This document shows positions 13,456 to 24,870 of a stretch of 64,000 nt of DNA, one piece after another (position 1 is the stretch's first letter; each line of letters starts with the position of its first letter). Both the position numbers and the translations under genes were made by a program. The notes beneath the pieces were generated by a model. That model was given only the letters and a program-made list of their open reading frames with translations, was not told the DNA's origin and ran no database searches. Source of the stretch: Glossina fuscipes (lineage: Eukaryota > Arthropoda > Insecta > Diptera > Glossinidae). The stretch is from contig NW_023998417.1 in assembly GCF_014805625.2 (NCBI RefSeq), positions 8,244,680 through 8,308,679 of the forward strand. Reading direction: 5' to 3'.

Positions 13456-14502
13456 TATTATTAACAAAGGATAAATATTATTCCGATACCTTAAAAAAAT
13501 TTCTTCGCTACAATTATAAGCTATTCTATGAATTCACAAATTCCACTTAAATTTGCACTGTTCTTGCTAAATTTTATAACACAAACGTCAACAAATGGCG
13601 CGTAAATGTTAGAAACGCTGCCAGTTTTGTAAAGTATTTTAGAGTTGCCGTCCTATTTTAATAAAATTTCTTCTTTATAAAGCAAAAGAATTAAATTCAA
13701 AAAGATTATTATTATACAAATCTAATTAACTGGAAAACAAATTATAATGTTTTTTTGTTGATAACTTTTAAAATACGCTTTAATTAAAGACATATTTTCA
13801 AGTTAATACTAACATGAGCTATCGCTCCAATCTGAGTGTGGAAAAAACAAAGTTTAAAAGCTGTAGACATATTTCCATCAAACATCTGTTTTGAAGCTGA
13901 ATAGCTAACAAGACTAACAAAGGCTAACAAGACTAAAAAAAGTAAACAAAGTTTTCAATTTGGAAATATACATTAAGCAATGGTAAAAATAGTAATTTGA
14001 ATTAATTATGGTACGAGCCAGCAAATGTAATTAAAGACGAAGGGCATCCATTCCAGCCATCAACCGCTAGACGATTCTATTAGTCCTTCATGTCAAGGGG
14101 GACATGTCAACGCTTTAGCTTTAAATAATGATTGCAATCAAATGTTATTTGTTTACCTTTGGAAAAGAAGCTGGGAATGTTTTTGTTGCAAAAAGCGTAA
14201 GAATTATGATAATTTTGCTTTTAAATGCTTTCTTGATAACGTATTGCGTGGAATTGCTTGAGGCAAAGACAAAGATGTGGGCGTTAAATGTGAACGACAT
14301 TTTTAAATGGAACTAAGCGCAAATGTTTTAGAAGTGTCTGTAATGTTTGGGATTGTAAAATTCAGCATTTATATTCCAAATTGACAGATAAGTCGAAGCC
14401 AATCAACTAATCGAAATGCAGTACATAAGCGTTCAGGTTTTTTTTTGTAGACAGTTGTTGTAGCATAATTGAATTTAGAAAATATAAAGTAATAATAAAA
14501 AA
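13456..14502. promoter_or_regulatory. Divergent upstream region between POLA2 and OPA3-like genes
   Basis: 1047 bp separates two divergent start codons, so it must hold both 5' UTRs and probably both promoters. I see no clear TATA/Inr pair or DRE palindrome. An AAATGGCGCG at 13593-13602 only loosely resembles an E2F site. A T-run followed by GTAG near 14440-14450 could be an acceptor of a 5' UTR intron of the OPA3-like gene. The small open frame at 14128-14316 has no recognisable domain. Confidence 0.4.
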
Positions 14503-15239
14503 ATGGTAATTGGGCCTTTTCCAGTAGTAAAATTAGCATGGTTAGCTATAAGACAAGTCAGTGAGCCTATCGCACGACTAATTAAGGATGAGGCCAGGCG
14601 AAATCCATTCTTTCGCAACAATATTTGTATGCCGCCAGCCCAAGGTAAGTATCATTGAAATTTTGGTTTCCAAAACTTTCTAAAAACGTAATGCGTGCAA
14701 ACATTAGTTTACCATTGGGTTGAGGTAAACATGAAGATGTGGGGTGTAAATTTAGGACGGCCGGTACAAGTTCCACCTTTGGACGAAGCCACAGCTATAG
14801 ATTTGGGTGCAAAAGTTTTAGGAGAACTTTTCATTTTTGCCGTTGGTGCCCTAGCATTACTATACGAGCATATCCGGTAAGTCGAAACATGTTAAAGAGT
14901 TGAAGTGCATAAGAATTGCGGTCATTTTAGACAATTAAAAAAGGAAGCTAGAAGAGAAAAAAATCTGGAATTGGAAAAGGTCGAGCTGAGGAATCGTGTG
15001 GCCGAATTAAATTTTCGCGTAGAACAAAAAAAAGCTCAATTGAGCGAAATAAGCGGAATATTAGTGGAATTAGGTGAGTATTTTTTTTAAGCATTCTTTG
15101 TCATCTTACCCCTTGACCGAATAATTCCTTTATTTACTTAAAAAAAGTGTTAAAACCAAAGGGAATTAACAGCTTCGAAGGCCTAGAAGCAGTACAAACT
15201 GAGTACAAAAAGCAAGACAATAAATTAAAGAAAAAATGA
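14503..15239 (+). CDS. OPA3-like mitochondrial protein, complete, four exons
   Basis: Seen: exons 14503-14644, 14708-14876, 14931-15073 and 15148-15239 join in frame (142+169+143+92 = 546 nt) to give 181 residues and a TGA stop. Donors are GTAAGT, GTAAGT and GTGAGT, and all acceptors are AG. The N-terminus [20 protein letters not shown], the motif ICMPPAQVYHWVE (about 41-53) and a hydrophobic stretch (about 85-100, [16 protein letters not shown]) follow human OPA3 closely. Residues 105-151 form a charged coiled coil, and the tail is Lys-rich. Known: OPA3 is a mitochondrial membrane protein linked to optic atrophy and 3-methylglutaconic aciduria in humans. Flies carry OPA3-like genes (CG13603/CG13601), and I cannot say which of these is the ortholog. 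Length matches the family (about 180). It is convergent with Ndc1 and divergent from POLA2. The introns are only 54-74 bp, in sharp contrast to the giant introns of its neighbours. Confidence 0.95.
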
Positions 15240-15245
15240 GCTGCA

Positions 15246-15251
15246 ATTAAA
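15246..15251 (+). promoter_or_regulatory. Candidate polyadenylation signal (ATTAAA) of the OPA3-like gene
   Basis: An ATTAAA hexamer lies 7 nt after the TGA stop of the OPA3-like gene and is followed by a T-rich then A-rich stretch. If used, the 3' UTR would be only a few tens of bases. The motif is common by chance in AT-rich DNA, so this is weak. Confidence 0.3.
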
Positions 15252-16907
15252 GTTTATTTTTAAAATCAAAAAGAAAAAGTGTACAATTTCTCAATTTACT
15301 GCTTTTGCCATGAAATGAAGAAGAAGGAGGCAAGTCGGATTAAAAGAGCTGTGAACTATTTAGAAATTGAGGTATTTGAAAGTAAATCAACGGGAGGCAC
15401 AACAGCAGCCGCACCAGAAGTTTGTGCAACCGCTTAGGGGGTCTATAGAGGATTACGATTTCATCATGATTACAATAAAGAGATATTATGCACGTTTTGC
15501 GTTTATGTAAACATTTTTGGTCGTTTTTGGTTGCCCGTAACCGGTCAACGTTAAGATTTTGCATATTTCGTAAGGAAGATTAAAACTTTATACTTTTCGT
15601 TGACTAGGGAGCGCGATTGGAGTCTTGAGTAGCCTTCGTTTTGAATCAATCAGTAGAGTATACAGATATAGCTAGCTGTCCTAACTCCTAAGCACCATTT
15701 GTAATCTTTGCAAATATTATAGATATTTTAATACTGGATTGCGTTGGCTTGTCTAAATGGTTTTCTAAACAACCTTTTCTGCCTTTATTAAATTGGGTTT
15801 TTTTAGAAATGTTCACAACCAAATTTTCTCCGACGTTTGACTGTTAAGATCGTTTCCAAGTTTGCGGCAAAAGCTTTTTAGTTTTTCTATCGACCGTCGC
15901 AATTTTTTTTAGGAATAAACTGGAATAGTATTGCGCGTTCAAATACGGGATTGATCCTTTTCGCAATATTGTACAAATCCTTGGTTGTTCTCGCTAGTCC
16001 GAGATTAAAGCAAAGCAAAATGCGACAACTGTAAGTGGAAAAAAGTGATCTATGCATGGCTGAAGTTATTAAAAAAAAAATGTCCTTGAAAATATTTAAA
16101 AAGTAATAAAGAGAACTTGTTGCGGAAGCGCTCTATGAAAATTTTTAGGAAATGTTATGAAAGCCTCACTATTACGCTGAGTTGAATAAAATGTTAGTAG
16201 CTTGTTGATTTATTTGCATCAACAAAAGTAAACGTTTTTGAAATAAGCAAGAAGACGGGGTATCTTGCAAATACTTTACTGCTCAATTAGAAGTTTTTAA
16301 TTGTTTTTTGTTAAATTTTACTTTTGTTATTTGAAGAATTCTTTTTTTTTAATGCCGGTTCATATGTTGAGAGCTATTGAACGTGAAAAATTCCTTATTT
16401 GCCGAAGTTTGCAGCGAAGTGTTCTAATAGAGACAAGATATTAGTTTTCAGAAAAACCTGAACACAGTCGCCATGCCGACCTTTGGTTTCATATATTTTC
16501 GCGAAGGGGCATCCTTTGAAGAACCGTAGCGCTTTATATAAGAAAAACAATTAAATGGTGTTGACTACTTAATATAACTTCCCATAAGCCATTCCCTCCG
16601 CCCCAGAAAGGATTACTATAGGTTGTACTACATCCTTTTGAAACTTTTCATCCACATGAAAGGGCGGTAATTGCACTCCCCAAATAAATACGCGCAAGGC
16701 TTTGCGTTTTATGTATATTGTGACAAATTTTGTTGAAAAATATATATAAAAAGATAGGAAATTTAAGACAAATCAAAAATCAAAGGGATTAAAACAAATG
16801 CATTTAACTTATTATCAATTTTTTTTTTTTGTAAAAATTTCTTAGATAAACAAAAAGCTTAGAAAGCAAAATTAAAAAAAAAATAAAACTACATTACGCG
16901 AAACTTC
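15252..16907. other. Convergent intergenic region between OPA3-like and Ndc1
   Basis: About 1.65 kb separates two genes that face each other. It is less simple-repeat-rich than the rest of the window, but I find no frame that reads as a known protein on either strand. The short open frame at 15340-15564 (-) has no recognisable domain. The stretch 15600-16550 is complex sequence of unknown origin, possibly an old transposon relic. It should contain both 3' UTRs, and the Ndc1 side just below 16908 is A/T-rich as expected. Confidence 0.5.
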
Positions 16908-18776
16908 TTAAGTATCCTGGTAATTTCTAAAGCTGGACAAAATTCGTAAATTCTCAGCATCCTCGATAATATCGGGCAGATAATCGCCGTAAATTGTAGT
17001 AATTTTATACAAACTACGTTTTACGGCACTCTTCAAAGCAATTAAATTTTGATCCCACTTTTTTCCATTTAAATTAACATTATTCAGTTTATCAGATTCC
17101 TGTTTCAGTCTCAAGAGAGTGTTAATTATTTCCGGTAGAGTGATTTGTACTACGCCGTGTTTATCCTCTTTAAAGGACGATGCACAGATCCCTGCTAAGC
17201 CTTGACATATCCAAATTATAATTTGTGAATTCGATAGAATAAAGGCAGCCTTTGCACCTTCCGGTTCACAAAACATATAAAAAAATCCTGGTGTTCTACG
17301 AAGTGTGGTATGTAAAGTCGTGTGAAGTTGTTTATACTTATTATCAAAATATTCTTTAATACGTTGTGCTGTTGGCAGCGGTTTAGGACAAGTTAAAGTC
17401 GTGACAGCCGGTGCATCAGGTACCATTTTTCTAATGCCGTAGATAACATTATATTGACGTAGTAAAAGTTTTTCCGCCGCTATCGTAGCGCTTGTTTGGG
17501 CTTTAGATATAAATTCGGCATTCTTCAGGGTTGATATGCTTTTAATAGATTGAGACAAATCTTCAATGAATTCGTTCATTATGGCCAAGCATTGGGCAGA
17601 CAAATTATTCCAATTCGTAGGATAGCCACCTGCAAATGAAGCATAATTAATTAACTAAGTACCATCAGAAAATACATATCTAATTCTTTTTAACTTACCG
17701 GGTATAGATAAATTATAGATAGCGGAACGTTTACTAATCATCGAGCTATTGCCCATTGTTTGCAATTGTAACGCGCCCAGTTTTTGTATAATGGGTACTT
17801 GAGTCGTGGCCAGAGCTTCTACCAGCGTCACATCCTTATCCGCTTTAGTCTCTAAATTTGGACAAACTAACTGGGCTTTTTCAATAACGAACTCCATTTC
17901 TTGCGTTAAAAAGATTGAGAACAATTTTTGCATCAATTGCATATTACTGAGGATTTGTGATGATAGTATCCAAGCATAAAATAGTAGACGCAAATTGGTA
18001 ACAGTAGAAAAGAATGAAATGTAATTTTCTTCCAAATCCATTCCAAATAAAAGAGCTAAACGTTCATTACCGTAATGACCCAAAAGCCAATAAATGAAAG
18101 TGTAATAAAGGCAGGGCATAAACGATTTGAGCAAAGATTTATATAGTATCGAGTGCAGAGCACATAAACGAACTATGGAAGCCTGCTGGATGTTGGGAAA
18201 TTCTGCTTCCGGTTCTTGTTTTAAATTCGCTTTACAGAAATGATAAAAACCTGATGAAATGCCAATGCCAGTAAGGAACGTGTAATAAGGATTCAAACAC
18301 CTTTGACCGTAACATTCGTACGTAAGAGATCTACAGTAAGATGCAATTTAGAAAGGAAAAACAAATTGAGTAGCAATGACTCACCTGTAATCTTCATGGA
18401 GAAATTGTGTATACGTACACGCAGTGAGCAGTCCCATTACTATATGTATCCCAAGAAAAGACAGTTTTCTTGGAAATGTTTTCACTAACCATACGAAACG
18501 AGAGGCATAGTAACGTTTAATCGCTAAATGAGATTTTCCCAATAAAATTGCGTAAATAAGAATTGACGCTATAAGCGGCGTTATTACCACCCAAGTATAA
18601 AAAGAAAATATCAAGCTGGATGTCTCCTTTAGCCAACGCATCGGGTGCAACGCGTTAAAGTTGACAAATAACAAGAAAACTGCTAATAATAAATATTGCA
18701 TGAAAACGCTCAACACCAACGCAATTAAACATCGCGACAATAACAACATTTTGCACTTGGATTCAGTTGTCTTCAT
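16908..18776 (-). CDS. Ndc1: Transmembrane nucleoporin NDC1, complete, three exons
   Basis: Seen: exons 18776-18385, 18330-17699 and 17629-16908 (392+632+722 = 1746 nt) give 581 residues. Donors are GTGAGT and GTAAGT, and the acceptors are CTGTAG and TTGCAG. The first half carries about six hydrophobic segments: around residues 12-40, 55-80 and 105-126 in exon 1, then three in exon 2 (starting YYTFLTGIGISSGF, FMPCLYYTFIYWLL and LRLLFYAWILSSQI). The second half is soluble and mostly helical, with a C-terminal part (IIWICQGLAGICASSFKED, then LLRLKQESDKL) typical of the Ndc1 family. Known: NDC1 anchors the nuclear pore complex in the pore membrane and is needed for pore assembly; six transmembrane segments plus a cytosolic C-terminal domain is the family layout. 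From memory, D. melanogaster Ndc1 (CG5857) is of similar length. It is convergent with OPA3. A TATCGATA site lies about 400 bp upstream of the ATG. The call rests on architecture and remembered family features, not an alignment. Confidence 0.88.
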
Positions 18777-19182
18777 TGTAAATCCGCAAATTCCAGAGGA
18801 TAAAAGAAATCAAATACCGGTTTTTTTTAGGTTAGACTACGAGTTACAATTTTATAAATGTAAGTCAACGCTTCGATAATAAAGGAACTGTGATCGTTAA
18901 TTGTTCGTATATAAAATTAGTGTACGATTTAATTTATTTAATATTGTTTAACGTTTTGCTCAAACATTTGCCGATGGTTTAAGCGCGTTTTTTTCACTTT
19001 TTTAAAACAACACCTGTTTTCTTTATAAGAATGCAGCCAAGTTAAATTTCAACATGCAGGGTGACTCATCCTATATTATATCGGTTATTGAACAGTAGAT
19101 TATATAAATAATACTTTTAATTCTTGTGTTTTATTAAAGACAAATAAGAATTTATAATCATTAATGAAATAATATTAAAACT

Positions 19183-19190
19183 TATCGATA
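19183..19190. promoter_or_regulatory. DRE-type site TATCGATA upstream of Ndc1
   Basis: A perfect palindromic TATCGATA, followed 6 bp later by a second partial copy (ATCGATA, 19194-19200). It lies about 407 bp upstream of the Ndc1 start codon, in the interval shared with the downstream sba-like gene. Known: TATCGATA is the DREF-binding element found in many Drosophila replication and growth gene promoters. A transcription start this far upstream would imply a 5' UTR intron or long leader, so its role for Ndc1 is an inference. Confidence 0.45.
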
Positions 19191-20170
19191 ATGATCGATA
19201 ATTAACCTAAATTCATTTTTATTCATAGCCATTATCTAATTATAATGCGTCAAAAACTTTTATCAAGCAGATTTTGATCAAAGATATAGTTACCCAGTAA
19301 ATACAACAACTCAGTAAAACCTATGTTGTTTATTTGCTGGCTTGGAGAATAAGAAGAGCAAATACAACAAATTTGTGGACGCCGCAGTTTTCTATTTTAT
19401 TTCACTACATTATTGGATTTCTTCATATTTTATAATTACATCAAGCATATATATCTTATTTGCGTCACAGAACTTTGTTTCCAGTCATTTTATTTTTCCT
19501 CAGTCACTTGAAATTCGGGAACATTTAATTTCTACAAATTGGTTTTAAAAACGCTAGAAGAATGAGATATTAAAATAAACAAAGAAAACAAGCACTTTCG
19601 TAAGCCTTCTTCCTTTTCCAAGCCTTTTCGATCGGCATCATCAAGGCTGTAAATCTGCAGTTAACTAAAATAAGTCGTAAATGTCGATAAAGGATCAAAG
19701 TTCAGCCATACAACCAATCATTAATCAAATGTTTAAAATGCAATTATTTTCTTTAATTCGTATGCGCTCTGGGCATGCGCAAAACCCATTCATGTAAGAA
19801 GACTTTTTTAAAATCATATTGTCAGCAAAAATATTGTTTTTTATTACTTTGTGTCTATATAAATAATTAATTGCAATCACAATAAATCCGAAGAAGAAAA
19901 TAACGAATTGCTTATAAACATAGTTGCTTAAATAAGTTTTGAAATTTTCTACTACTTATTTGCAGCAACGTTGCATATTTGCTGTAGTCACTTCTGCAAA
20001 ATTATTGTAAAATTTAGTTTGCGCTGAGAGAATTTCTGCGATTATTTGGCATTACTAGGGGATTGCTGGTATTGTTATTGTAAAATTGCTTTACTCGTGT
20101 CTCAAAAGAGAGAAATAAATATAGAGAGAATCAAGAGATTCACTTTTAACAATTTGCTTGCTTACACGAA

Positions 20171-20232
20171 TATAAATCTAAACATTTTCTACATTTTCTC
20201 AGTAACTCACGGTTATTGTGTGCGGCGGTCGT
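20171..20232 (+). promoter_or_regulatory. Candidate TATA + Inr + DPE-like core promoter
   Basis: Seen: TATAAATC at 20171-20178, an Inr-like CTCAGTA with its A at 20201 (exactly 30 bp downstream of the TATA start), and GGTCGT (matching RGWYVT) at 20227-20232, i.e. +27 to +32, one base off the ideal DPE position. Known: this element order and spacing is that of fly core promoters. Inference: this could be a transcription start for the non-coding first exon of the sba-like gene, whose coding exon begins with a splice acceptor 8.2 kb downstream. A good donor (AAG|GTGAGA at 20482/20483) follows within 300 bp. There is no transcript evidence, and chance matches are possible in 64 kb. Confidence 0.35.
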
Positions 20233-21737
20233 TTTGCGCGTAAAAATACGGCGGAGAATATTAAGGAAAATAACAACAAATAATATCTAAAATAATTAAA
20301 AAGAAAAGATAATATGATTAAATATTTGTGTAAAAAATGTCAAATAAAATAAAATGTATATACATATATTTATATAATTATATATAAATAATATTTTTTT
20401 AAGTGAAATATAATTAAAACAAATATTTTGAAGTAATTGTGTTACATACGCACATACACAAATTATTATACATATATATAAGGTGAGAGTGAAGTCAAAA
20501 GAAGAGGCAGTGATAGAGTAAAATGAAAATAGAGCCCGCAAATCAAATCAAAATTTGTGAAATGAGAATGTGAGTGCGAAAATGCTTTAGCACAAGTACA
20601 CAACACACACATCAACACAGGCATACAGAGCACTAATTAAAATCAATTTAATTCAATACGAAAAAGAAACGTATGTAGATAAATCTGTTCCACTAATCGG
20701 TAAACGTACATGCGTACGTACGTACGCATTTGCCTATGGAAATTAATGCAATTTTGTGGCTTTTAATTGCTCGAAGGTAAAGTTTATTAAAAGCGGCTAA
20801 AAATAACTTCAAAATAAAAATATGCAAAAATATTTATTTAAAGAAATCTAAAAGCATTTAATTGCACGCACTGTGCAATGAATGGAATTTAAAAAGTGTT
20901 TTTTTTCCTCTCTGCGAGTAAAGTTATTTGTGTATTTACGTAAAAATATTTGGGAGAATAAGGAAAGTGTAGAAAGCTGATTCGTTTATGTTTGCGTAAG
21001 CGTATCGGGGATATACGTGTGTTTGTATGTCATTGTGCGTATTGAGGTCATTCATCAGCAACATCATCGTTTGGTTACGGCTGACTTGACAGCACACATT
21101 CAAGCATAAAAAAAAAATAGAAAACAAAAATTTGATGCTTTATATTTTTTCGATTAATGACATTTGTTGCTGCTGTTGTTGACTGCATCACGAAAATAAC
21201 AACAAAGGTAGATTTTTTTTTTTTATGCTAATACAAATATATTTCAAATATATAATAATCTACGTGCGTAAAGGTATCTATATTTTTCTTGTGATGGCGC
21301 TGTATCATATACATGGTTTCGGATATTCCGCGTTAGAAAGCAGGTGTCATTTTATTTAAACAAAAAAAAAAAAAAAAAACAAAAGATATATAAAGAATTA
21401 AACTATTCGTAATTGAGAAAATAAAAAAAGAGCCGAGAAAACATATTGTGCATGCATTCAAATGCTTATGAGGCAAACAAAAGTGAAAATTTTATCCGAA
21501 ATTAACTTTAATACCCCTGAAATTACACGGTCATGCATGCCGTTGACGAATACATTTGTTTGTGTGCATGTGTATGTGCGTGTGTTGAATTAAAAATTTA
21601 TAATCATAACCAGAAATTCCACTACACCAAAAAGTGAAAGAAAACACACAACTGCAAGCATACATATTTATATATATATATATATGTTTGAATTCTTTTC
21701 CTACAAACAAAACTGCTCATTTGTTCGTATTAACGGT

Positions 21738-21775
21738 CGCGCGCGCGTTCTCTCTATCTCCCATTCTCTCATTCA
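21738..21775. repeat. (CG)n-(TC)n compound repeat
   Basis: CGCGCGCGCG at 21738-21747 followed by TTCTCTCTATCTCC, very like the 10.75 kb tract in the same orientation. Confidence 0.7.
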
Positions 21776-24589
21776 TCGCTTGGACTCTCAAGATTGGTGT
21801 AAAATGCTACAATAAGCTTCTGTTTTTTTTTTCTAAAGGTGTGTGTTTCGTTGATATACTCGCATAGTTATTTAGTTAGACTAACTTTTAAAAACTAAAA
21901 ATATATATTTTACAATTAACTTTTACTCTACTCACCTACTTTCTATTAAAAATGAATTCTACTCCCCTTTAGAGTAAGATATTATCGTTTAAACGTTTAT
22001 ACATTTAACGTATACTAATTTATTATTATTATTGCTATAGTGCATCTAGCGTAGCATTGCATTTTTCTATAAAACATATACAAATACCTTTTTCTCTCAT
22101 CACTTATCTATGGTAGATTTTTGTTTTTGGTATTGCCTATTCTCTTTTTATAGCGGTGTGCATAGTTCTCCCTCTCATTCTCTTTCTCTTTATTTATCTC
22201 GAAAATTGTAAAACGACTTACTTGCAATTGATTTCTGCAAATGCAATGCGTTTAATTTTCTTGCTCTTATAGTGTATAGAGAAATTAGGTAAAAAAATCA
22301 AAAAAAAAAAAATTAATAAAAAAATAAAAATACAATGTGATATCGAAAATCGAGAAATAATCATCGTCATCAATTATAAATGTGCATAAAACAAAAAAAA
22401 AAAAATTTGCAACTATTTTAGCCGTTATTTATCTGATAAATTGTGAATGTTTATGGAAATAAATTATATTTGTTAAAGAGTTGATTATGCATGTGTATAC
22501 ATACGTGTTCGTTCCTGCATATATTGAATATAAAGTTATTTGGTAAACAAAAATGTGCATTGTGTTAAAAGTGTGTCAAGTGTATTTAATGGGATTACAA
22601 ATTAATCTCTCCCTCAAATCTTTTGTGCTCACACTTAATACTCAGTGCGTGTTGGTTTTCATTGACTACAATAAGTGTATAGTGCGCTGGAAATATCAGT
22701 GTGTATTTGCTTGCGGGGTTCATATTAAATTACATTTGTAAAGCTGTAAATCTTTTTGAATTATTTGGACATTTATATCAATTAGAATGAATTTGTGTAT
22801 GTGCGTGCGGGTTTTGTTGATTTTTTCAGGCTTATTATTGGATTATTGTCGTGTGCTATGAAAATTGCATAAACAGGTGTAGACTTGGGATAGAAAAATG
22901 TAAATTTTTTTTCCCTGTGTTTATAAACGTTAGGAAAATGTCTAAATTTGAGGTCAATTAAGTGTAAAATTCTCATACAATTATCTTATCAATTGTTTAC
23001 ATTAAACTTTCTGACCCGAATTAATGCAACGGTTACGTAAATAATTGAAATATAATTTTTTTCTTCTTCTTGTTGTTGTTCTTGTTGCATGTTCATAGCT
23101 TTTATCATTGCATTGTTTCTCATTGAAAATCGATATCTATTTTAGTTCGTAATTAATAAGTAGAAGTATTGGGAAAAGAGTAATTTCGAGGTGAAAGGTA
23201 ACCTTTACATTAATCCGCAACACGTTTCAAAACAAATCAAATGGCGTGTCTTTTAAGCGTATTTCCTGATATCTTCATTCAGATATGATAGGTAAAAATG
23301 TAATATTTAAAGGATTGAGTTATCTACGCAAAAGCGTAAATAATCGCCTTAGGACCCAAGCAATGCAGAGTTCAGTACTGTTTAGAAATGGGAAACATCA
23401 CTCTAACAGCCTAAAAAAGAAAAACGCATTTTTGACAATTTTCTTGAATAGAATATTATGGAAAAATAATTGAAAGTAGCAGAGCAGCAATTTTTTTCGC
23501 TATGCTTTCTTAGTGCAAAGGGCTTCGTGATCTACGTTTTCTTTTTTGATGCAAATTTGTGTGTAAGAAAGTGCATTTAATTTACATCGTTACGGTTGTA
23601 CGTCGGGGACTTTAGAAATGTTGAATTTCATTAGCGAGTGTTAGAGAGAAAAATTTCAATCTTCAACCAAAAAAAATCCACTTTTTTGTTAATAAAAAAA
23701 ATAAATTAATTTGTTAACGGTATTTTAAAGATACTGTAAAAAATTTCGAATAAAATGAATGAAACTTGGCGACGCTTTTTCGTGGTCGAAAAATCATGTT
23801 TTGAGATGAGTGCGCTTAAAGCTTTAAAATATGTTTTTTGTACATGATTTGTCTTATTTTTCTGTAGCTCCAAGACCGTTCAAATATTTCTTATATCTCA
23901 TTTTCTTTCCTTAACGATTCCATCTTTTAAAGCGGGCCTGTTTCGCTTTATTTATCAACGGTGAAATTTTTCATGTTGTTACAGAAGGGTTGGAAGTTTT
24001 CTAATAGTTATTAGTCCCATATAACATCAACGGTTGCCTCACTGAAGCTACACTAACATGTTTTTGTTTCAAAAGGTTTTCAAATACATGTAAATACTTT
24101 CTAAAGATACCTATTTCCGCATTAGAGAAGCTAGAAGTCAGCAGGTAAGACATTTGGCTCCAAATTTCCTGTAGGAGTTCATACATTTCACAATTCTCTT
24201 TCCTCGCTTCCCTCTCTCGCAGCGCTTCATGGGGTTTCAAGAAAAAAATTTCTTTTGAATTTTTTTCTACTCATTATAGATGGCCCAAAGGATTTAAGGT
24301 AGAGAGCGTGAAAAAGTTTCAATCAATTATGCTCGGAAAGTTGTCAAACAGACCTATTTAATATTAATTTTATCATTACATGAAGCTTTCTGCAAAAACA
24401 AAATGTACCTGCAATTATTGTCCCTGAAGGTGTGATGTCATCTGATGTTTATTACAAAGTATGATGTAACTCGCCTAAGGCTATTTAAAAAAGAAACAAA
24501 AGTGAATACATTGTAATGGAACACGGCCGCCCAATTAAATCCCCTACACAATTTCATTTAATAAAATTATTCATACAACGACTTCTCAA

Positions 24590-24870
24590 AATAAGGTGTA
24601 AGGTAGAGTGATTCGATCCAACCATTTTCAATAGGGTTCGTCCTTGGTCCAAAATATATAGGTTGATCGAATCTCATCAAAATGTCTTAAAAATTTTCTA
24701 TCTTAGTAGATTGAGCACTTGAAAACAACATGGACAGAAGAACCGACAGACTTAGATATATTCAGAAAGTGATTCTGAATCGACGGTTATAATCGAAAGT
24801 GAGCGAGTTTGTGGGTGTTACATACATGTGCACAAACTCAATATATTCTTATACAATAACTAGTATAGGG
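24590..24870 (+). mobile_element. INE-1/DINE-1-like fragment
   Basis: ATGGACAGAAGAACCGACAGACTTAGATATATTCAGAAAGTGATTCTGA, then GTGTTACATACATGTGCACAAACTCAATATATTC and finally ACTAGTATAGGGTATAAATA. The succession GGACAGA.., TTAGAT..TCAGAA.GTGATTCTGAT, TGTTACATACATGTGCACAAACT and a GGGTATAA end is the usual layout of this repeat's terminal part. Confidence 0.45.

Noticed and set aside
13593..13602. E2F-like site AAATGGCGCG upstream of POLA2
   Set aside because: Two mismatches to TTTSSCGC; attractive for a replication gene but too weak to annotate.
15340..15564. 74-codon minus-strand frame between OPA3-like and Ndc1
   Set aside because: No domain, no splice or expression context, in a convergent intergenic region.
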